Shown: in pieces, positions 16,330 through 25,159 of the stretch
Layout: each line of letters opens with the position of its first letter
Numbering within the stretch: the first letter of the stretch is position 1
Source: SXVE01 sp036388895
GTDB lineage: Bacteria > Acidobacteriota > Blastocatellia > Pyrinomonadales > Pyrinomonadaceae
Direction: 5' to 3'
DNA: 64,000 nt
Assembly: GCA_036388895.1 (NCBI GenBank)
Contig: DASVQY010000063.1
Coordinates: 62,001-126,000, forward strand
Position numbers and translations under genes: made by a program
Notes under the pieces: generated by a model
What the model saw: the letters and a program-made list of their open reading frames with translations, nothing else
Database searches by the model: none
Told to the model about the DNA's origin: nothing

Positions 16330-17820
16330 TTGACTTTCCAAAAAGCCACGCTCCGACAGCTTGCCGAACAATTGGATGCCGAATTCTACGGCGACGGTGC
16401 GGCGGAAGTTTACGATGTGACGCACGACTCTCGACAAGCACGCGCCGGAACGCTTTTCGCGGCTATTCGCGGCTTGACTATGGACGGGCATCGTTTCGTT
16501 GACGATGTAATACGTCGAGGCGCTGTCGGCGTAATTTCAGAATTAAACGCGCCGGAAAATTTTCGCGGCTCGTGGCTGAAAGTAAAAAATGCGCGCGAGG
16601 CACTGGCAAAAGCGGCTTCGGAAATATACGGAAATCCGTCACGCGATTTGAAACTCGTCGGGATAACCGGCACGAACGGCAAGACGACGACGACTTATCT
16701 ATGTTTCGCGCTCGCCGAAGCGAACGAAGAAAAAGCGGCGATGTTGACGACCGTCGAATATCGAATAGGCGAAAAAAGCGAACCCGCAGTTCGCACAACG
16801 CCGGAAGCATCGGATACAAATCGTTTTTTGCGCCAGGCGGTTGATGAAAACTGCCGAATGGCGGTGATGGAAGCTTCCTCGCAGGCGATTGATCTGCATC
16901 GGTGCGACTGGCTCAGATTTCGTGTTGCGATTTTTACCAATCTGACGCGCGACCATCTCGATTATCATCTGACGATGGAAAATTATTTCGATGCCAAAAA
17001 ACGTCTTTTTGACGGACGTTTAGGAGAAAAGCCCGCATCATCAGTGATAAATATTGACGATGAATGGGGCGCGAGATTGGCAAATGAGTTAATAACGAGC
17101 GATCAAAAAGTCGTAACTTTCGCACAGAACGCCGCTGCTGATTTAACAGCCGAAAAAATTGAAGTTTCATTAATTAAAGGAACTTCATTCGTTCTGAAAA
17201 CGCCGAAAGGCGAACGGAAAATCACTTCTCCGCTGGTCGGCAAGCCGCACGTTTACAATATGCTTGCGGCGGCTGCCGCGTCTCTGGAACTCGGTTATGA
17301 TTTGGATAAAATCTGCGAAGGCTTGAGAAATTGTGTCGGCGCGCCCGGAAGATTTGAACGCGTTCAGCACGAAGGAGATTTCGCCGTCGTCGTTGATTAC
17401 GCGCATTCGGACGACGCGCTTTTAAATACCCTGAAAACGGCGCGTGATTTAACTCGAGGCAAAATAATTACGGTTTTCGGCTGCGGCGGCGACCGGGACA
17501 AAACAAAACGCGCCCCGATGGGTGAAGTCGCCGGCAGCAACAGCGATTTCGTCATTGTGACATCGGACAATCCGCGCACGGAAAATCCTCTGAAAATAAT
17601 CGAGGAAATCGAAGTCGGATTGAAAAATACAAATTGTCCGTATCAAAGCATTTCAGACCGGCGCGAAGCGATTCATCAAGCGATTTATCGAGCTAAATCG
17701 AACGATGTCGTCATAATTGCGGGCAAAGGACACGAAAATTATCAAATCGTCGGCAGCAACAAATTTCATTTCGACGACCGCGAAATCGCGCTCGAAGCAT
17801 TGGAAAAATTAAAAGAATAA
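16330..17820 (+). CDS. murE: UDP-N-acetylmuramoyl-tripeptide synthetase (meso-DAP type)
   Basis: MurE adds the third amino acid to the peptidoglycan stem peptide. The 496-residue product has the Mur ligase layout: N-terminal UDP-binding domain (VTHDSRQARAGTLF), central ATPase with GITGTNGKTTTTYL, and a C-terminal domain with the DNPR motif in TSDNPRTENP, which in known enzymes marks specificity for meso-diaminopimelate. The start is a TTG at 16330, fixed by a good aaggag 8 bp upstream; no ATG fits. It stands alone, away from the other division and cell-wall genes with which it is normally clustered. Confidence 0.96.
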   Translation: MTFQKATLRQLAEQLDAEFYGDGAAEVYDVTHDSRQARAGTLFAAIRGLTMDGHRFVDDVIRRGAVGVISELNAPENFRGSWLKVKNAREALAKAASEIYGNPSRDLKLVGITGTNGKTTTTYLCFALAEANEEKAAMLTTVEYRIGEKSEPAVRTTPEASDTNRFLRQAVDENCRMAVMEASSQAIDLHRCDWLRFRVAIFTNLTRDHLDYHLTMENYFDAKKRLFDGRLGEKPASSVINIDDEWGARLANELITSDQKVVTFAQNAAADLTAEKIEVSLIKGTSFVLKTPKGERKITSPLVGKPHVYNMLAAAAASLELGYDLDKICEGLRNCVGAPGRFERVQHEGDFAVVVDYAHSDDALLNTLKTARDLTRGKIITVFGCGGDRDKTKRAPMGEVAGSNSDFVIVTSDNPRTENPLKIIEEIEVGLKNTNCPYQSISDRREAIHQAIYRAKSNDVVIIAGKGHENYQIVGSNKFHFDDREIALEALEKLKE

Positions 17821-17828
17821 TTGCAAAG

Positions 17829-18021
17829 AAGAATCAGCCGCGAACGAACACGAAAAAACACGAAAGAATACGAAAACATAAAAAAATCAGCCACGAATTA
17901 CATGAATTTTCACGAACAAAAGAATTGTTATACAAAATATCCTTATATTCGTGCTATTTGTGTAACTTGTGGCTGATTTTTTTCTTATTTTACTGCTTTC
18001 CCTTGTTCGCGGCTGATTCTT
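17829..18021. repeat. Nested inverted-repeat element between murE and the PilZ gene
   Basis: Outer arms aagaatcagccgcgaac (17829-17845) and its perfect complement at 18005-18021 enclose inner arms aaaaaatcagccac (17881-17894) and its complement at 17969-17982. Between them are repeated acgaa words (cacgaaaaaacacgaaag). All four arms share the word aatcagccNcgaa, so the element is built from copies of one motif in both orientations. I recognise this style (cagccacgaattacacgaa) as a dispersed intergenic repeat in environmental bacteria. In the convergent gap it may also end transcription from both sides. Confidence 0.8.
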
Positions 18022-18027
18022 AATGAA

Positions 18028-18360
18028 TTATTTTTTCAGAGTGCCGACTAAATTCTCGAGAAAATCCTTCTGCGCTTTGTTCATCTCGACGAAACGAACG
18101 GCAAATCCTATTTCATAAACGTGATTGACGACTTCGCCCCAAAATTGAATTTTCATTCCCCCCATCACGGGAAGAAAAATCCTTACAAGATCACCGTCCT
18201 TTAAATCGGCTGACGACAAAACAAAGCAGCCGACGGTGCTTATGTCGCTGATCGTGCCGTTTTTTCTGCCGTGCGCCGCTTCCCATTCGACATCTATATT
18301 GACGCTGACTCTTTCATTTTGTCGGCGATTGCGTCCGCTTCTTCTGTCCAGTATAGCCAT
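18028..18360 (-). CDS. PilZ domain protein
   Basis: The 110-residue protein is a single PilZ domain, the c-di-GMP receptor fold. It has the RxxxR motif RRQNER (residues 12-17) and the DxSxxG motif DISTVG (39-44), both needed for c-di-GMP binding, so it should be a functional receptor. It follows the APC permease with no gap: the permease TAA (18363-18361) is immediately before this ATG (18360-18358), so the two are co-transcribed and probably translationally coupled. The output partner is not evident. Confidence 0.88.
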   Translation of the reverse strand: MAILDRRSGRNRRQNERVSVNIDVEWEAAHGRKNGTISDISTVGCFVLSSADLKDGDLVRIFLPVMGGMKIQFWGEVVNHVYEIGFAVRFVEMNKAQKDFLENLVGTLKK

Positions 18361-19824
18361 TTATTCCTCTTGAGCTTTTCCGGTGTTTCCCCTCGTTAAA
18401 TAGTAATAAACGGGTAATCCGATTAAAATCAGAAAAATTCCGAAAAAAGATTGTTTCGGACTGGTCCAAAGCGTGTTTAAGATCAGCCATCCGGCGACCA
18501 GTAAAAACAAAATCGGAACGACCGGATAACCGAATGTTCGATAAGGTCTTTCGGCGTCCGGGAATTTTCGGCGGAAAACGAAAACCGACGAAGTGACCAG
18601 AGCGTAAAAAATCCACGAGCCGAAAATAACGTAATCGGTCAAAGTGTCGAACGACCCGGACAAAGCCAGAATGCACGCCCAAACACCCTGCACGAGCAGC
18701 GCGGTCACAGGCACCCGTGTTGCTTCCGATAATCTTCCCATCGCCGAAAACATTACGCCGTCATGCGCCATCGCGTATGGAACGCGTGCGCCCGTAAGAA
18801 TGGACGTATGCAAAGTTCCGATTGAAGAAATCATTAATCCGACGGTGAACAAAGCGACGGAAAATCCGGTGGCGAACGTTTTGATATCGCCGCTGAAAAA
18901 TCTTTCCACAACAACTTTCGCGACCGACGAATCTTTGGAAACCGAAGCGATTGCCGTCGGGTCGAGAACGTAATAATACGCAATATGGATGAGGACATAC
19001 ACAGCCATAATAAACGCCGTTCCGCCGATCAGCGCAATCGGTATATTTCTGTGCGGGTCTTTGACTTCGCCGGCGACGAGCGTCAAATTATTCCACCCGT
19101 CATAGCCCCACAAAGCGCCGAGCATCGCGGCACCGAAACCAGCCATAAACGTATAGCCTTCGCCGCCGACTCTGGCTGTCTCAGCAACGCCTTCGCAAGT
19201 TCCTCCAGTATTCATTAGCGAAAAATGCCCGAAATCGCCGCCGACCACAAAAAGAAACGCGCCCAATCCGACAAATGCGATTAAAGCGATTTTAACGCCC
19301 GTCAATGCGGTCGCAATTTGTCCGCTCAATGAAACCGAAGCACAATTTATCGTCGTGATGATAATGATAATCATCACGGCGATTACCTGCAGCGAAGTCA
19401 CTTCATAAGGCATTCCGAAAATGCTCGTACTAACCAAGGTCTGCTTCAAAGCTCCATCGAGAAAATCATTCAAACCGATGGAAAATGCGACGGCGACGGC
19501 TGCTTGCGAACCGGTTTTCGCAATAAAAATCTGCATCCAGCCGTACAGAAAACTCGAGATTCGCCCGTAAGCATCGCGCAAAAAGATGTATTCTCCGCCG
19601 GCTTGCGGCTTCATCGCCGAAAGCTCGGCGTAAGTCAGTGCGCCCGCGAGAGACAAAAGACCAGCCGCGATCCAGGCGATTAAAACCCAGGTCGGACTTC
19701 CAACGTTGCAGGTCATGACGCGAGCTTTCAGGAAGACTCCCGTGCCGATAACGTTTCCGATGATAATCGAAATTGCCGCAATCAACCCAAGTCCGCGCAA
19801 AAGCGTGATTTGTTCTTTTTGCAT
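18361..19824 (-). CDS. APC-family amino acid permease
   Basis: The 487-residue protein has about 12 transmembrane helices and the APC-family start LGLIAAISIIIGNVIGTGVF, where the glycine-rich break in helix 1 binds the substrate amino group and carboxylate, and the helix 2-3 region with AELSAMKPQAGGEYIF. It most resembles the LAT-like/APA amino acid transporters; the substrate cannot be told. It shares a transcript with the downstream PilZ gene. The upstream gap (19825-19986) is divergent with the GYF-domain gene. Confidence 0.9.
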   Translation of the reverse strand: MQKEQITLLRGLGLIAAISIIIGNVIGTGVFLKARVMTCNVGSPTWVLIAWIAAGLLSLAGALTYAELSAMKPQAGGEYIFLRDAYGRISSFLYGWMQIFIAKTGSQAAVAVAFSIGLNDFLDGALKQTLVSTSIFGMPYEVTSLQVIAVMIIIIITTINCASVSLSGQIATALTGVKIALIAFVGLGAFLFVVGGDFGHFSLMNTGGTCEGVAETARVGGEGYTFMAGFGAAMLGALWGYDGWNNLTLVAGEVKDPHRNIPIALIGGTAFIMAVYVLIHIAYYYVLDPTAIASVSKDSSVAKVVVERFFSGDIKTFATGFSVALFTVGLMISSIGTLHTSILTGARVPYAMAHDGVMFSAMGRLSEATRVPVTALLVQGVWACILALSGSFDTLTDYVIFGSWIFYALVTSSVFVFRRKFPDAERPYRTFGYPVVPILFLLVAGWLILNTLWTSPKQSFFGIFLILIGLPVYYYLTRGNTGKAQEE

Positions 19825-19986
19825 AAGATTTTATTCAGGGGTTATAAACATTGTTTAAAGATTTTTATTGTATTTTATCTGAAATGACAATATAATTTCC
19901 GATGAAGACGTTCCTCACGCTTCTAAACTAGACATTTCAATATATTTCAAAAAGTCCGATTTTAACACCCTAAAAACTTCAAAGTT

Positions 19987-21558
19987 ATGAACGACGCTTT
20001 TTATTCTGCGGTCACGCTTGACGGTAAAGAGTTGAAAAATTTAACCGTTGAGCAAATTAAAGATTTATTTTTAAAACGTCAGATAAATCAGAATTCCCTT
20101 GTATTTTCGCCGGAAACACAAAATTGGACGATGCTCAAACGCGTTTTCGACGTTTCGCAATGGATTTCGAGCGGAGCCGGATTTTCGCCGTCGGGTACTG
20201 AAAATCCCCAAAATCAATTTTCACCGCCGAATCATTCCGAACCCTCTAATTCTATTAATCCGGCGCAGAACGAGCAATGGTTTCAAACAAACAATTCTTC
20301 TCAATCCGCGGCAAACAATTATTCACAAAATAACCAAACCAATTATTTTAATCAACCGAATTCTTCGGCAAGTAAATTCGATTTTTCCAACAAGTTTAAG
20401 CCAACAGCTTCGGGCGAACGCGCGGGAGCGCGGCAAGCGGCTGTGTTTATCGGCATTAACGCGGTATTTTTCGTCGGTTCGATGATAGTCGGTTCATTAT
20501 TTGATTCGGCAGCCGGAGCGGACGGAGCTGAAAAAGTCGGATACGGCGTCGGCAGATCAATTATTCCGCTGATTATAGACGTGTTTTTGGCGTCGCGGCT
20601 TTGGAAAGGTCAGGAAATCGAATCAACGAGAAAATGGGTTTTGTTTCGTGCTTATTTCGGATTTATCGTTTTCGGTTTGATTATGCCTTTCGTCGGTTTT
20701 AATGCCGGCGAATACGTCGTCCCGATTTTATCGTTCATCTCTTCGTTTTTCTATTTCGTCAGCCTCGCTTCTGTTCTTCACGGCAAAGAAAATCCCTCTC
20801 CGAGTCGCGTAATGATTGGAGTCGGAACGTTTGCGGTTTATTTTTTATTCGTTCTCGGAATGCTTTCTTTTACATTCATCGCTGCGGTCGCGCCGAGTTT
20901 GGGCAATTTCGGTCCGACGCTTTCAAATCTTGAGAAATACAAAATCGAAGGCAGGGAGTTTCAAGACAAAACAACCGGTGCGAAAATTACTTTGCCCGAA
21001 GGCTGGACGATGATTGAATTAAATAATCCTTTAATTCACACGCCGGAAGCGCGCATGATTGCGGTTGATAAGACCGGAGAAAGTTTGACGATGCTCGAAG
21101 TCGTTCCGGTTCCCGGCGATCTGGACATCAAAGAGGTCAGCTCTGTGGAGTTGCTCGAACACGTTACCGATTATGTTTCCGAACACCTCGGCGAAGAAAC
21201 GGGAAAAAGTTCTACTTTCAGCGAATCCGGTTTTAGAGAAATCACCCGTATGAGCGTTTACATCGGCAAGCATCCCGCAAAGCTTCTGGTTTTTGAAAAA
21301 ACGGTCAACCGGCAAAAAGTCAAAGGACATTTGATTATCACGTTCGACGAGCTTTCGCTTTACGTTCTTCACTCGTGGTGTCCGGCGAAAGATTACGAGC
21401 TAGTTCAGAATGATTTTACAGCTTTTGAAAAATCGTTTTTCGTTCCCGATAAAATAAATTCGCCATTTTCCCAGACAGCCGAAATCGAAAAGAACCGCGA
21501 AAAAAACGGCGAAAAAACCAATGAAAAAGATAAGGGCGCTTCTTTGAGAAATTTCTGA
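19987..21558 (+). CDS. GYF_2 (DUF4339) domain membrane protein
   Basis: The 523-residue protein has an N-terminal GYF_2/DUF4339-like domain (residues about 5-60, with LTVEQIKDLFLKRQI and NWTMLKRV), a long Asn/Gln/Ser-rich linker (about 70-130), four or five membrane segments (about 150-310), and a C-terminal soluble domain of about 200 residues (starting near KIEGREFQDKTTG) of unknown function. DUF4339 is usually an adaptor in membrane proteins of unknown role. It precedes pabB closely (20 bp) but without a functional link I can see. No strong ribosome-binding site is visible. Confidence 0.75.
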   Translation: MNDAFYSAVTLDGKELKNLTVEQIKDLFLKRQINQNSLVFSPETQNWTMLKRVFDVSQWISSGAGFSPSGTENPQNQFSPPNHSEPSNSINPAQNEQWFQTNNSSQSAANNYSQNNQTNYFNQPNSSASKFDFSNKFKPTASGERAGARQAAVFIGINAVFFVGSMIVGSLFDSAAGADGAEKVGYGVGRSIIPLIIDVFLASRLWKGQEIESTRKWVLFRAYFGFIVFGLIMPFVGFNAGEYVVPILSFISSFFYFVSLASVLHGKENPSPSRVMIGVGTFAVYFLFVLGMLSFTFIAAVAPSLGNFGPTLSNLEKYKIEGREFQDKTTGAKITLPEGWTMIELNNPLIHTPEARMIAVDKTGESLTMLEVVPVPGDLDIKEVSSVELLEHVTDYVSEHLGEETGKSSTFSESGFREITRMSVYIGKHPAKLLVFEKTVNRQKVKGHLIITFDELSLYVLHSWCPAKDYELVQNDFTAFEKSFFVPDKINSPFSQTAEIEKNREKNGEKTNEKDKGASLRNF

Positions 21559-21578
21559 TGTGGTAACATTTTCGCTTT

Positions 21579-23153
21579 GTGAGACAGGCGAAAAAAACTC
21601 TAAAAACAATAAAATCCGCAGACGAACTAACAGCGTCGCTGCTCGCTTTGTCGGAAAAGGAACAGGTTTGCCTTTTGGATAGCTGCGGCGTTAAAAACCT
21701 CGGTTCACGCTTTCTATTTGCCGGAATAAATCCGATTGAAACTTACGAACTGACAAACGAAAATCCTTTTGAAACTCTGCGATTTCTTGACCGAAAACTT
21801 TCTTCAGACAATTTATTTTCGATTTTTACAATTTCTTACGAATTCGGTTTAAAACTGGAAAAAATCAAGCCGCGCGTAAAAAGTCACGAAGATTTCATCG
21901 AGCCTGACGTTTTCCTGGCAATCTTCGATTGTTTTATAGTTCACGATTACCGGACACGGGAAACCTTTCTTTTGGGAAACGAAAGGCGTTTCGACGAAAT
22001 CGAATCAAAACTCGAATCAGCATCGGACGTTTCGCTAATCCGAAACTTTCAATTGAACGAAACAATACGCGTCACTTCAAATTTTTCAAAAGCCGAATAC
22101 GTCGTCAATATCGAAAAAATAAAAGAACGTATTCGATGCGGCGATACTTATCAAACCAACCTGACGCAGCAAATTCGCGCCGTTTTACCGGAACAAACAA
22201 CTCCTCAGAAAATTTTCTGGAATTTGCGAAAAAATCACCCCGCGCCGTTCGCCGCTTTTTTGCAGAGAAGCGACTCGACGGTTATTTCCGCTTCACCGGA
22301 AAGATTCTTTAAAGTTCAAAGCTCTTTAGTGATCCAAAGTCCAAAGTTCAAAGTTCAAAGTCTGTCAGAAGTTCAGGATTTAAAAACCAAAGACCAAAGA
22401 CCAAAAACCCAAAACCGAAAACTGATTATTACAGCTTCACCGATAAAAGGAACTCGTCCGCGAGGCAAAAACCCGAAAGAAGATTTGAAATTACAAAACG
22501 AACTGCGGCGAAGCGAAAAAGATCGCGCTGAAAACGTAATGATCGTTGACCTTTTGCGCAACGATCTTGGCAAAATTTGCGAATTCGGAAGCGTTCGCGT
22601 CGAAAAACTTTGCGATTTGGAAACTCATTCGACGCTTTTTCATCTCGTTTCGACGATTAACGGCGAGCTTCGGGAAAACACAAAATTTTCTGAAATTCTC
22701 CGCGCCCTTTTCCCCTGCGGTTCAATCACGGGAGCGCCCAAAATCAGTACGATGCGAATAATTGACGAACTCGAAAGCGTTCCGCGCGGACTTTCAATGG
22801 GTGCAATCGGTTACGCCGTCCGAAATCTTTTGGAAGTCCAAAGCATAGGGTCTAAAGTCCAAAATCAGCGGGAAGAACCTCAAAGGTCAAAGGTCAAGGG
22901 TCAGGGTTTTTTGGAGGATCAAAGGTCGAAAATCGAAGGTCAAGACTTAGAAACGGAAACTTATCAATTACTATTTAACGCCAGCCGTTTTTTAGATTTG
23001 AGTGTGGCGATTCGCACGCTGGTAATTCGCAATCAAAAAGTCGTTTTCAATGTCGGCGGCGGCATCGTTATTGACAGCAATGCCGAAGCTGAATACGAAG
23101 AAACGCTCGTCAAAGCAAAAGCTTTGCTTAATTCGTTCGGCGGAAAACTATAA
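21579..23153 (+). CDS. pabB: Aminodeoxychorismate synthase component I, with repeat-encoded inserts
   Basis: PabB makes 4-amino-4-deoxychorismate from chorismate for folate synthesis. The chorismate-binding fold is complete: CGDTYQTNLTQQ, SASPERFF, TASPIKGTRPRG, AENVMIVDLLRNDLG, FPCGSITGAPKI and the C-terminal VAIRTLVI. Two segments do not fit: about 37 residues between FFKV and KLIITASP (DNA 22311-22422) and about 43 residues after MGAIGYAVRN (22832-22962). Both are rich in Lys/Gln/Ser/Pro (SPKFKVQS type) and are encoded by the simple repeats ccaaagtccaaagttcaaag and ggtcaaaggtcaa, inserted without breaking the frame. Start taken as GTG 21579. A separate pabA or pabC is not in view. Confidence 0.93.
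   Translation: MRQAKKTLKTIKSADELTASLLALSEKEQVCLLDSCGVKNLGSRFLFAGINPIETYELTNENPFETLRFLDRKLSSDNLFSIFTISYEFGLKLEKIKPRVKSHEDFIEPDVFLAIFDCFIVHDYRTRETFLLGNERRFDEIESKLESASDVSLIRNFQLNETIRVTSNFSKAEYVVNIEKIKERIRCGDTYQTNLTQQIRAVLPEQTTPQKIFWNLRKNHPAPFAAFLQRSDSTVISASPERFFKVQSSLVIQSPKFKVQSLSEVQDLKTKDQRPKTQNRKLIITASPIKGTRPRGKNPKEDLKLQNELRRSEKDRAENVMIVDLLRNDLGKICEFGSVRVEKLCDLETHSTLFHLVSTINGELRENTKFSEILRALFPCGSITGAPKISTMRIIDELESVPRGLSMGAIGYAVRNLLEVQSIGSKVQNQREEPQRSKVKGQGFLEDQRSKIEGQDLETETYQLLFNASRFLDLSVAIRTLVIRNQKVVFNVGGGIVIDSNAEAEYEETLVKAKALLNSFGGKL
22311..22422 (+). repeat. In-frame repeat insert 1 in pabB
   Basis: Degenerate direct repeats of aagttcaaag, ccaaagttcaaag and ccaaagaccaaa fill this stretch, keeping one open frame. 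It lies in the loop just before the TASPIKGTRPRG active-site strand, a place where family members normally have only a short link. The repeat type is the same as the intergenic simple repeats of this genome. Confidence 0.8.
22832..22962 (+). repeat. In-frame repeat insert 2 in pabB
   Basis: Repeats of aagtccaaag and caaaggtcaaaggtcaaggg, again with no stop in the pabB frame. The insert separates MGAIGYAVRN from the final strands that end VAIRTLVI, normally linked by a short hairpin turn. Confidence 0.8.
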
Positions 23154-23231
23154 TTCTCTTTTTACGGGAACAATTTACATTTTTCGGTGTCTAAATTTCT
23201 GCTCGCGTAGTTTGCAAAAGGGAGAAATTTT

Positions 23232-23696
23232 ATGAATAAACCGAATATTAACGTCACGCCTTTGATTGACGTTCTGCTCGTGCTTCTGATTATTTTTATG
23301 GTTATTACGCCGCTGAAACCAACGGTATTTGAAGCCAAAATCCCGCAAAAGCCGAAAAACATTGATAATCTCGAAACAAACGACAAAGCCTTGGTCGTTG
23401 CCCTCGAACCGGATTCATCTTTGCGATTAAACGACGAAAAAAATCTCGGAACAACAGAAAACGCCGAAAAGATCATTGAAAGGTTGAAGTTTGTTTTTGA
23501 CGAACGAAAGAAAAACGGCGTTTATGCTGAAAAACCATTAATCGGCGAAAATTCCGGAACAAGCGCCAAGATAGAAAAAACAGTTTTTATCAAAGCCTCG
23601 CCCGGAACCGATTACGGCAGCGTTGCGAAAGTGATTGATGCGGTCAAGCTTTCCGGCGCGGACCCGATCAGTCTGCAAATTGACCGGCTGCAATAA
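23232..23696 (+). CDS. ExbD/TolR-family protein
   Basis: The 154-residue protein begins with a short cytoplasmic stretch and one membrane helix, NINVTPLIDVLLVLLIIFMV, in which the Asp in PLIDVLLV is the proton-pathway residue of ExbD/TolR. The rest is a periplasmic domain ending VIDAVKLSGADPISLQID, also typical. Such proteins work with an ExbB/TolQ stator and a TonB/TolA-type energiser, neither of which is nearby, so it must partner with proteins encoded elsewhere. gggag precedes the ATG at a good distance. Confidence 0.9.
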   Translation: MNKPNINVTPLIDVLLVLLIIFMVITPLKPTVFEAKIPQKPKNIDNLETNDKALVVALEPDSSLRLNDEKNLGTTENAEKIIERLKFVFDERKKNGVYAEKPLIGENSGTSAKIEKTVFIKASPGTDYGSVAKVIDAVKLSGADPISLQIDRLQ

Positions 23697-23841
23697 ATTT
23701 TCGATTTCCGATTTTCGTATTTTCATATTAAAGCAACGGATAAGTTTACCAATCATCAAAAGGTTTGTGTTATAATTTCACTGCCAGTTAAAGGCGAATT
23801 GGTGCTTCGGCTCATTTGCTCTCCTTGTAAAACCGTTGCAA

Positions 23842-24651
23842 ATGATGAGTTTCTACGACATCCTGAAAGTTTCTCCGAAAGCCTCAAATGCCGAAATAAA
23901 ATCGGCATATCGGCGTCTTGCGAGAAAAATGCACCCGGATGTCAACGGCGGCTCGGAAAGCGCGGCGCGCGAATTTGCCAAAATCGCCAAAGCCTACGAA
24001 ATTCTGGGAAATCCGCAGCAGCGAGCCGAATACGATAAAAAACTTCTTCAGTCGCAATACCGCAATTTCGACAGCGGAGATTCGGTTTTTTCTTCGGAAA
24101 ACCTTCACGCGCGTCGCTGGCGGCAGATGGTTTATGAAAAGCGCTACAACGATATTATAGATCGAATGATCGCCGACGAACGGCGCGAATCGTTAGCACT
24201 GCAAAAAATAATTTTCCCGACCGTCGGACTGTTCGCTTCGACGCTGATGGTAGCGGTTTTCAAACCTTCTTTTTTTTCAAATTCGGCGATAATCGGCAAA
24301 ATTATTTTCGTCGCGCTTTTTATTGTCGGAGTGATTCATTTATTCAGTCGCCTGCGCGCCGGTTTTGAAAAATACACGTACAACGGCGAAAATCTGCACG
24401 ACACGATACTCGGTGAAAGCGAGCCGGTTACTAAACCATATTCTCGTTTTACTGCTATTTCGTTTCTCGTAGTCGGGTTCGGAACTTGTCTGGCAATCGG
24501 GCTTTTTATCGGAAATTATCTGGAAATTTATTTTGCGTCCAGACTTCCGACCGCTTTTTCTCCCGGCTTGAAATACGAATTTATATTTTATCCGCCGATT
24601 GTCGTTTTGTTCGTTGACGCAATGCATTCGTTTGTCGCACGGCTCGATTAA
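23842..24651 (+). CDS. DnaJ-domain membrane protein
   Basis: A J-domain at the N-terminus (residues about 3-70) has the diagnostic HPD tripeptide in RKMHPDVNGG and the surrounding helices (YDILKVSPKASNAEIKSAYR). It is followed by about 40 charged residues and four hydrophobic segments (about residues 120-265). J-domains stimulate Hsp70 ATPase, so this protein may recruit DnaK to the inner membrane. It is not the general DnaJ: zinc fingers and the substrate domain are missing. Of several nearby starts I chose ATG 23842; a TTG at 23836 and an ATG at 23845 are alternatives. A TATAAT at 23771-23776 may be its -10 box. Confidence 0.85.
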   Translation: MMSFYDILKVSPKASNAEIKSAYRRLARKMHPDVNGGSESAAREFAKIAKAYEILGNPQQRAEYDKKLLQSQYRNFDSGDSVFSSENLHARRWRQMVYEKRYNDIIDRMIADERRESLALQKIIFPTVGLFASTLMVAVFKPSFFSNSAIIGKIIFVALFIVGVIHLFSRLRAGFEKYTYNGENLHDTILGESEPVTKPYSRFTAISFLVVGFGTCLAIGLFIGNYLEIYFASRLPTAFSPGLKYEFIFYPPIVVLFVDAMHSFVARLD

Positions 24652-24662
24652 ATTCCGTCGGC

Positions 24663-24691
24663 TTGACAATCTTTTTTTCGACTTTTATACT
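24663..24691 (+). promoter_or_regulatory. rpsT promoter
   Basis: TTGACA (24663-24668), 17-bp spacer, TATACT (24686-24691): a near-consensus housekeeping sigma-factor promoter. Transcription would start near 24698, giving about 49 leader bases before the rpsT ATG at 24747, with gagg as ribosome-binding site. Confidence 0.85.
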
Positions 24692-24746
24692 TGTAAATTC
24701 TCTGATTTGAGAAAATTTCACTTTATTTAGTTTTAGAGGTTTTTAA

Positions 24747-25019
24747 ATGCCGAATCATAAATCAGCCGAGAAGCGCGTCAGACAAAATGAAAAGCGCAAC
24801 GCCGTAAATCGCAGCAATCGAAGCAAGCTGCGTACTCAAATAAAGAAAATTCGCACGGCAATTGCCGGTGCTGACCAGAATCAAAGTCAGGAACTTCTTA
24901 ATCCGACTATTTCCGTTATTGATAAAGCCGTTAACAAAGGTATTATTCATAAAAATACGGCTGCGCGTTATAAATCGCGTTTAACCAAACACGTTGCCGA
25001 AGTAGGGCAGACAACTTAA
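24747..25019 (+). CDS. rpsT: 30S ribosomal protein S20
   Basis: S20 is a primary 16S rRNA-binding protein of the small subunit. The 90-residue, very basic product has the family pattern MPNHKSAEKRVRQNEKRNAVNRSNRS and the C-terminal KGIIHKNTAARYKSRLTKHV. The length is normal. It has its own strong promoter and a downstream hairpin, so it is a single-gene unit. Confidence 0.98.
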   Translation: MPNHKSAEKRVRQNEKRNAVNRSNRSKLRTQIKKIRTAIAGADQNQSQELLNPTISVIDKAVNKGIIHKNTAARYKSRLTKHVAEVGQTT

Positions 25020-25062
25020 TTTTCCCTCATAGCTTCATCGTTTTTCTCCTTTTGATTATATG

Positions 25063-25099
25063 GAAGCAGCTCGTTTGCAGGGCTTGCTTCTATTTTTTT
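25063..25099 (+). terminator. Terminator after rpsT
   Basis: A stem of gaagcagc (25063-25070) with gcttgcttc (25082-25090, one-base bulge) is followed by tatttttttg, a U-rich tail, 44 bp after the rpsT stop. Confidence 0.65.
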
Positions 25100-25108
25100 G
25101 TCTAATAA

Positions 25109-25136
25109 TTGTAACTTTCCGGTAATTTGTTACAAT
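25109..25136 (+). promoter_or_regulatory. Putative promoter of the queuosine-precursor transporter gene
   Basis: TTGTAA (25109-25114), 16-bp spacer, TACAAT (25131-25136). The predicted start near 25143 leaves a leader of about 17 bases containing ggag (25149-25152) before the TTG start at 25160, which also argues against the longer open frame that begins at 25127 inside this promoter. Confidence 0.55.
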
Positions 25137-25159
25137 TCGTATTCACTCGGAGAACGCCT

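Noticed and set aside
17829..18021. Insertion sequence or MITE with target-site duplication
   Set aside because: Arms are clear, but no flanking direct duplication and no transposase; kept as a repeat element only.
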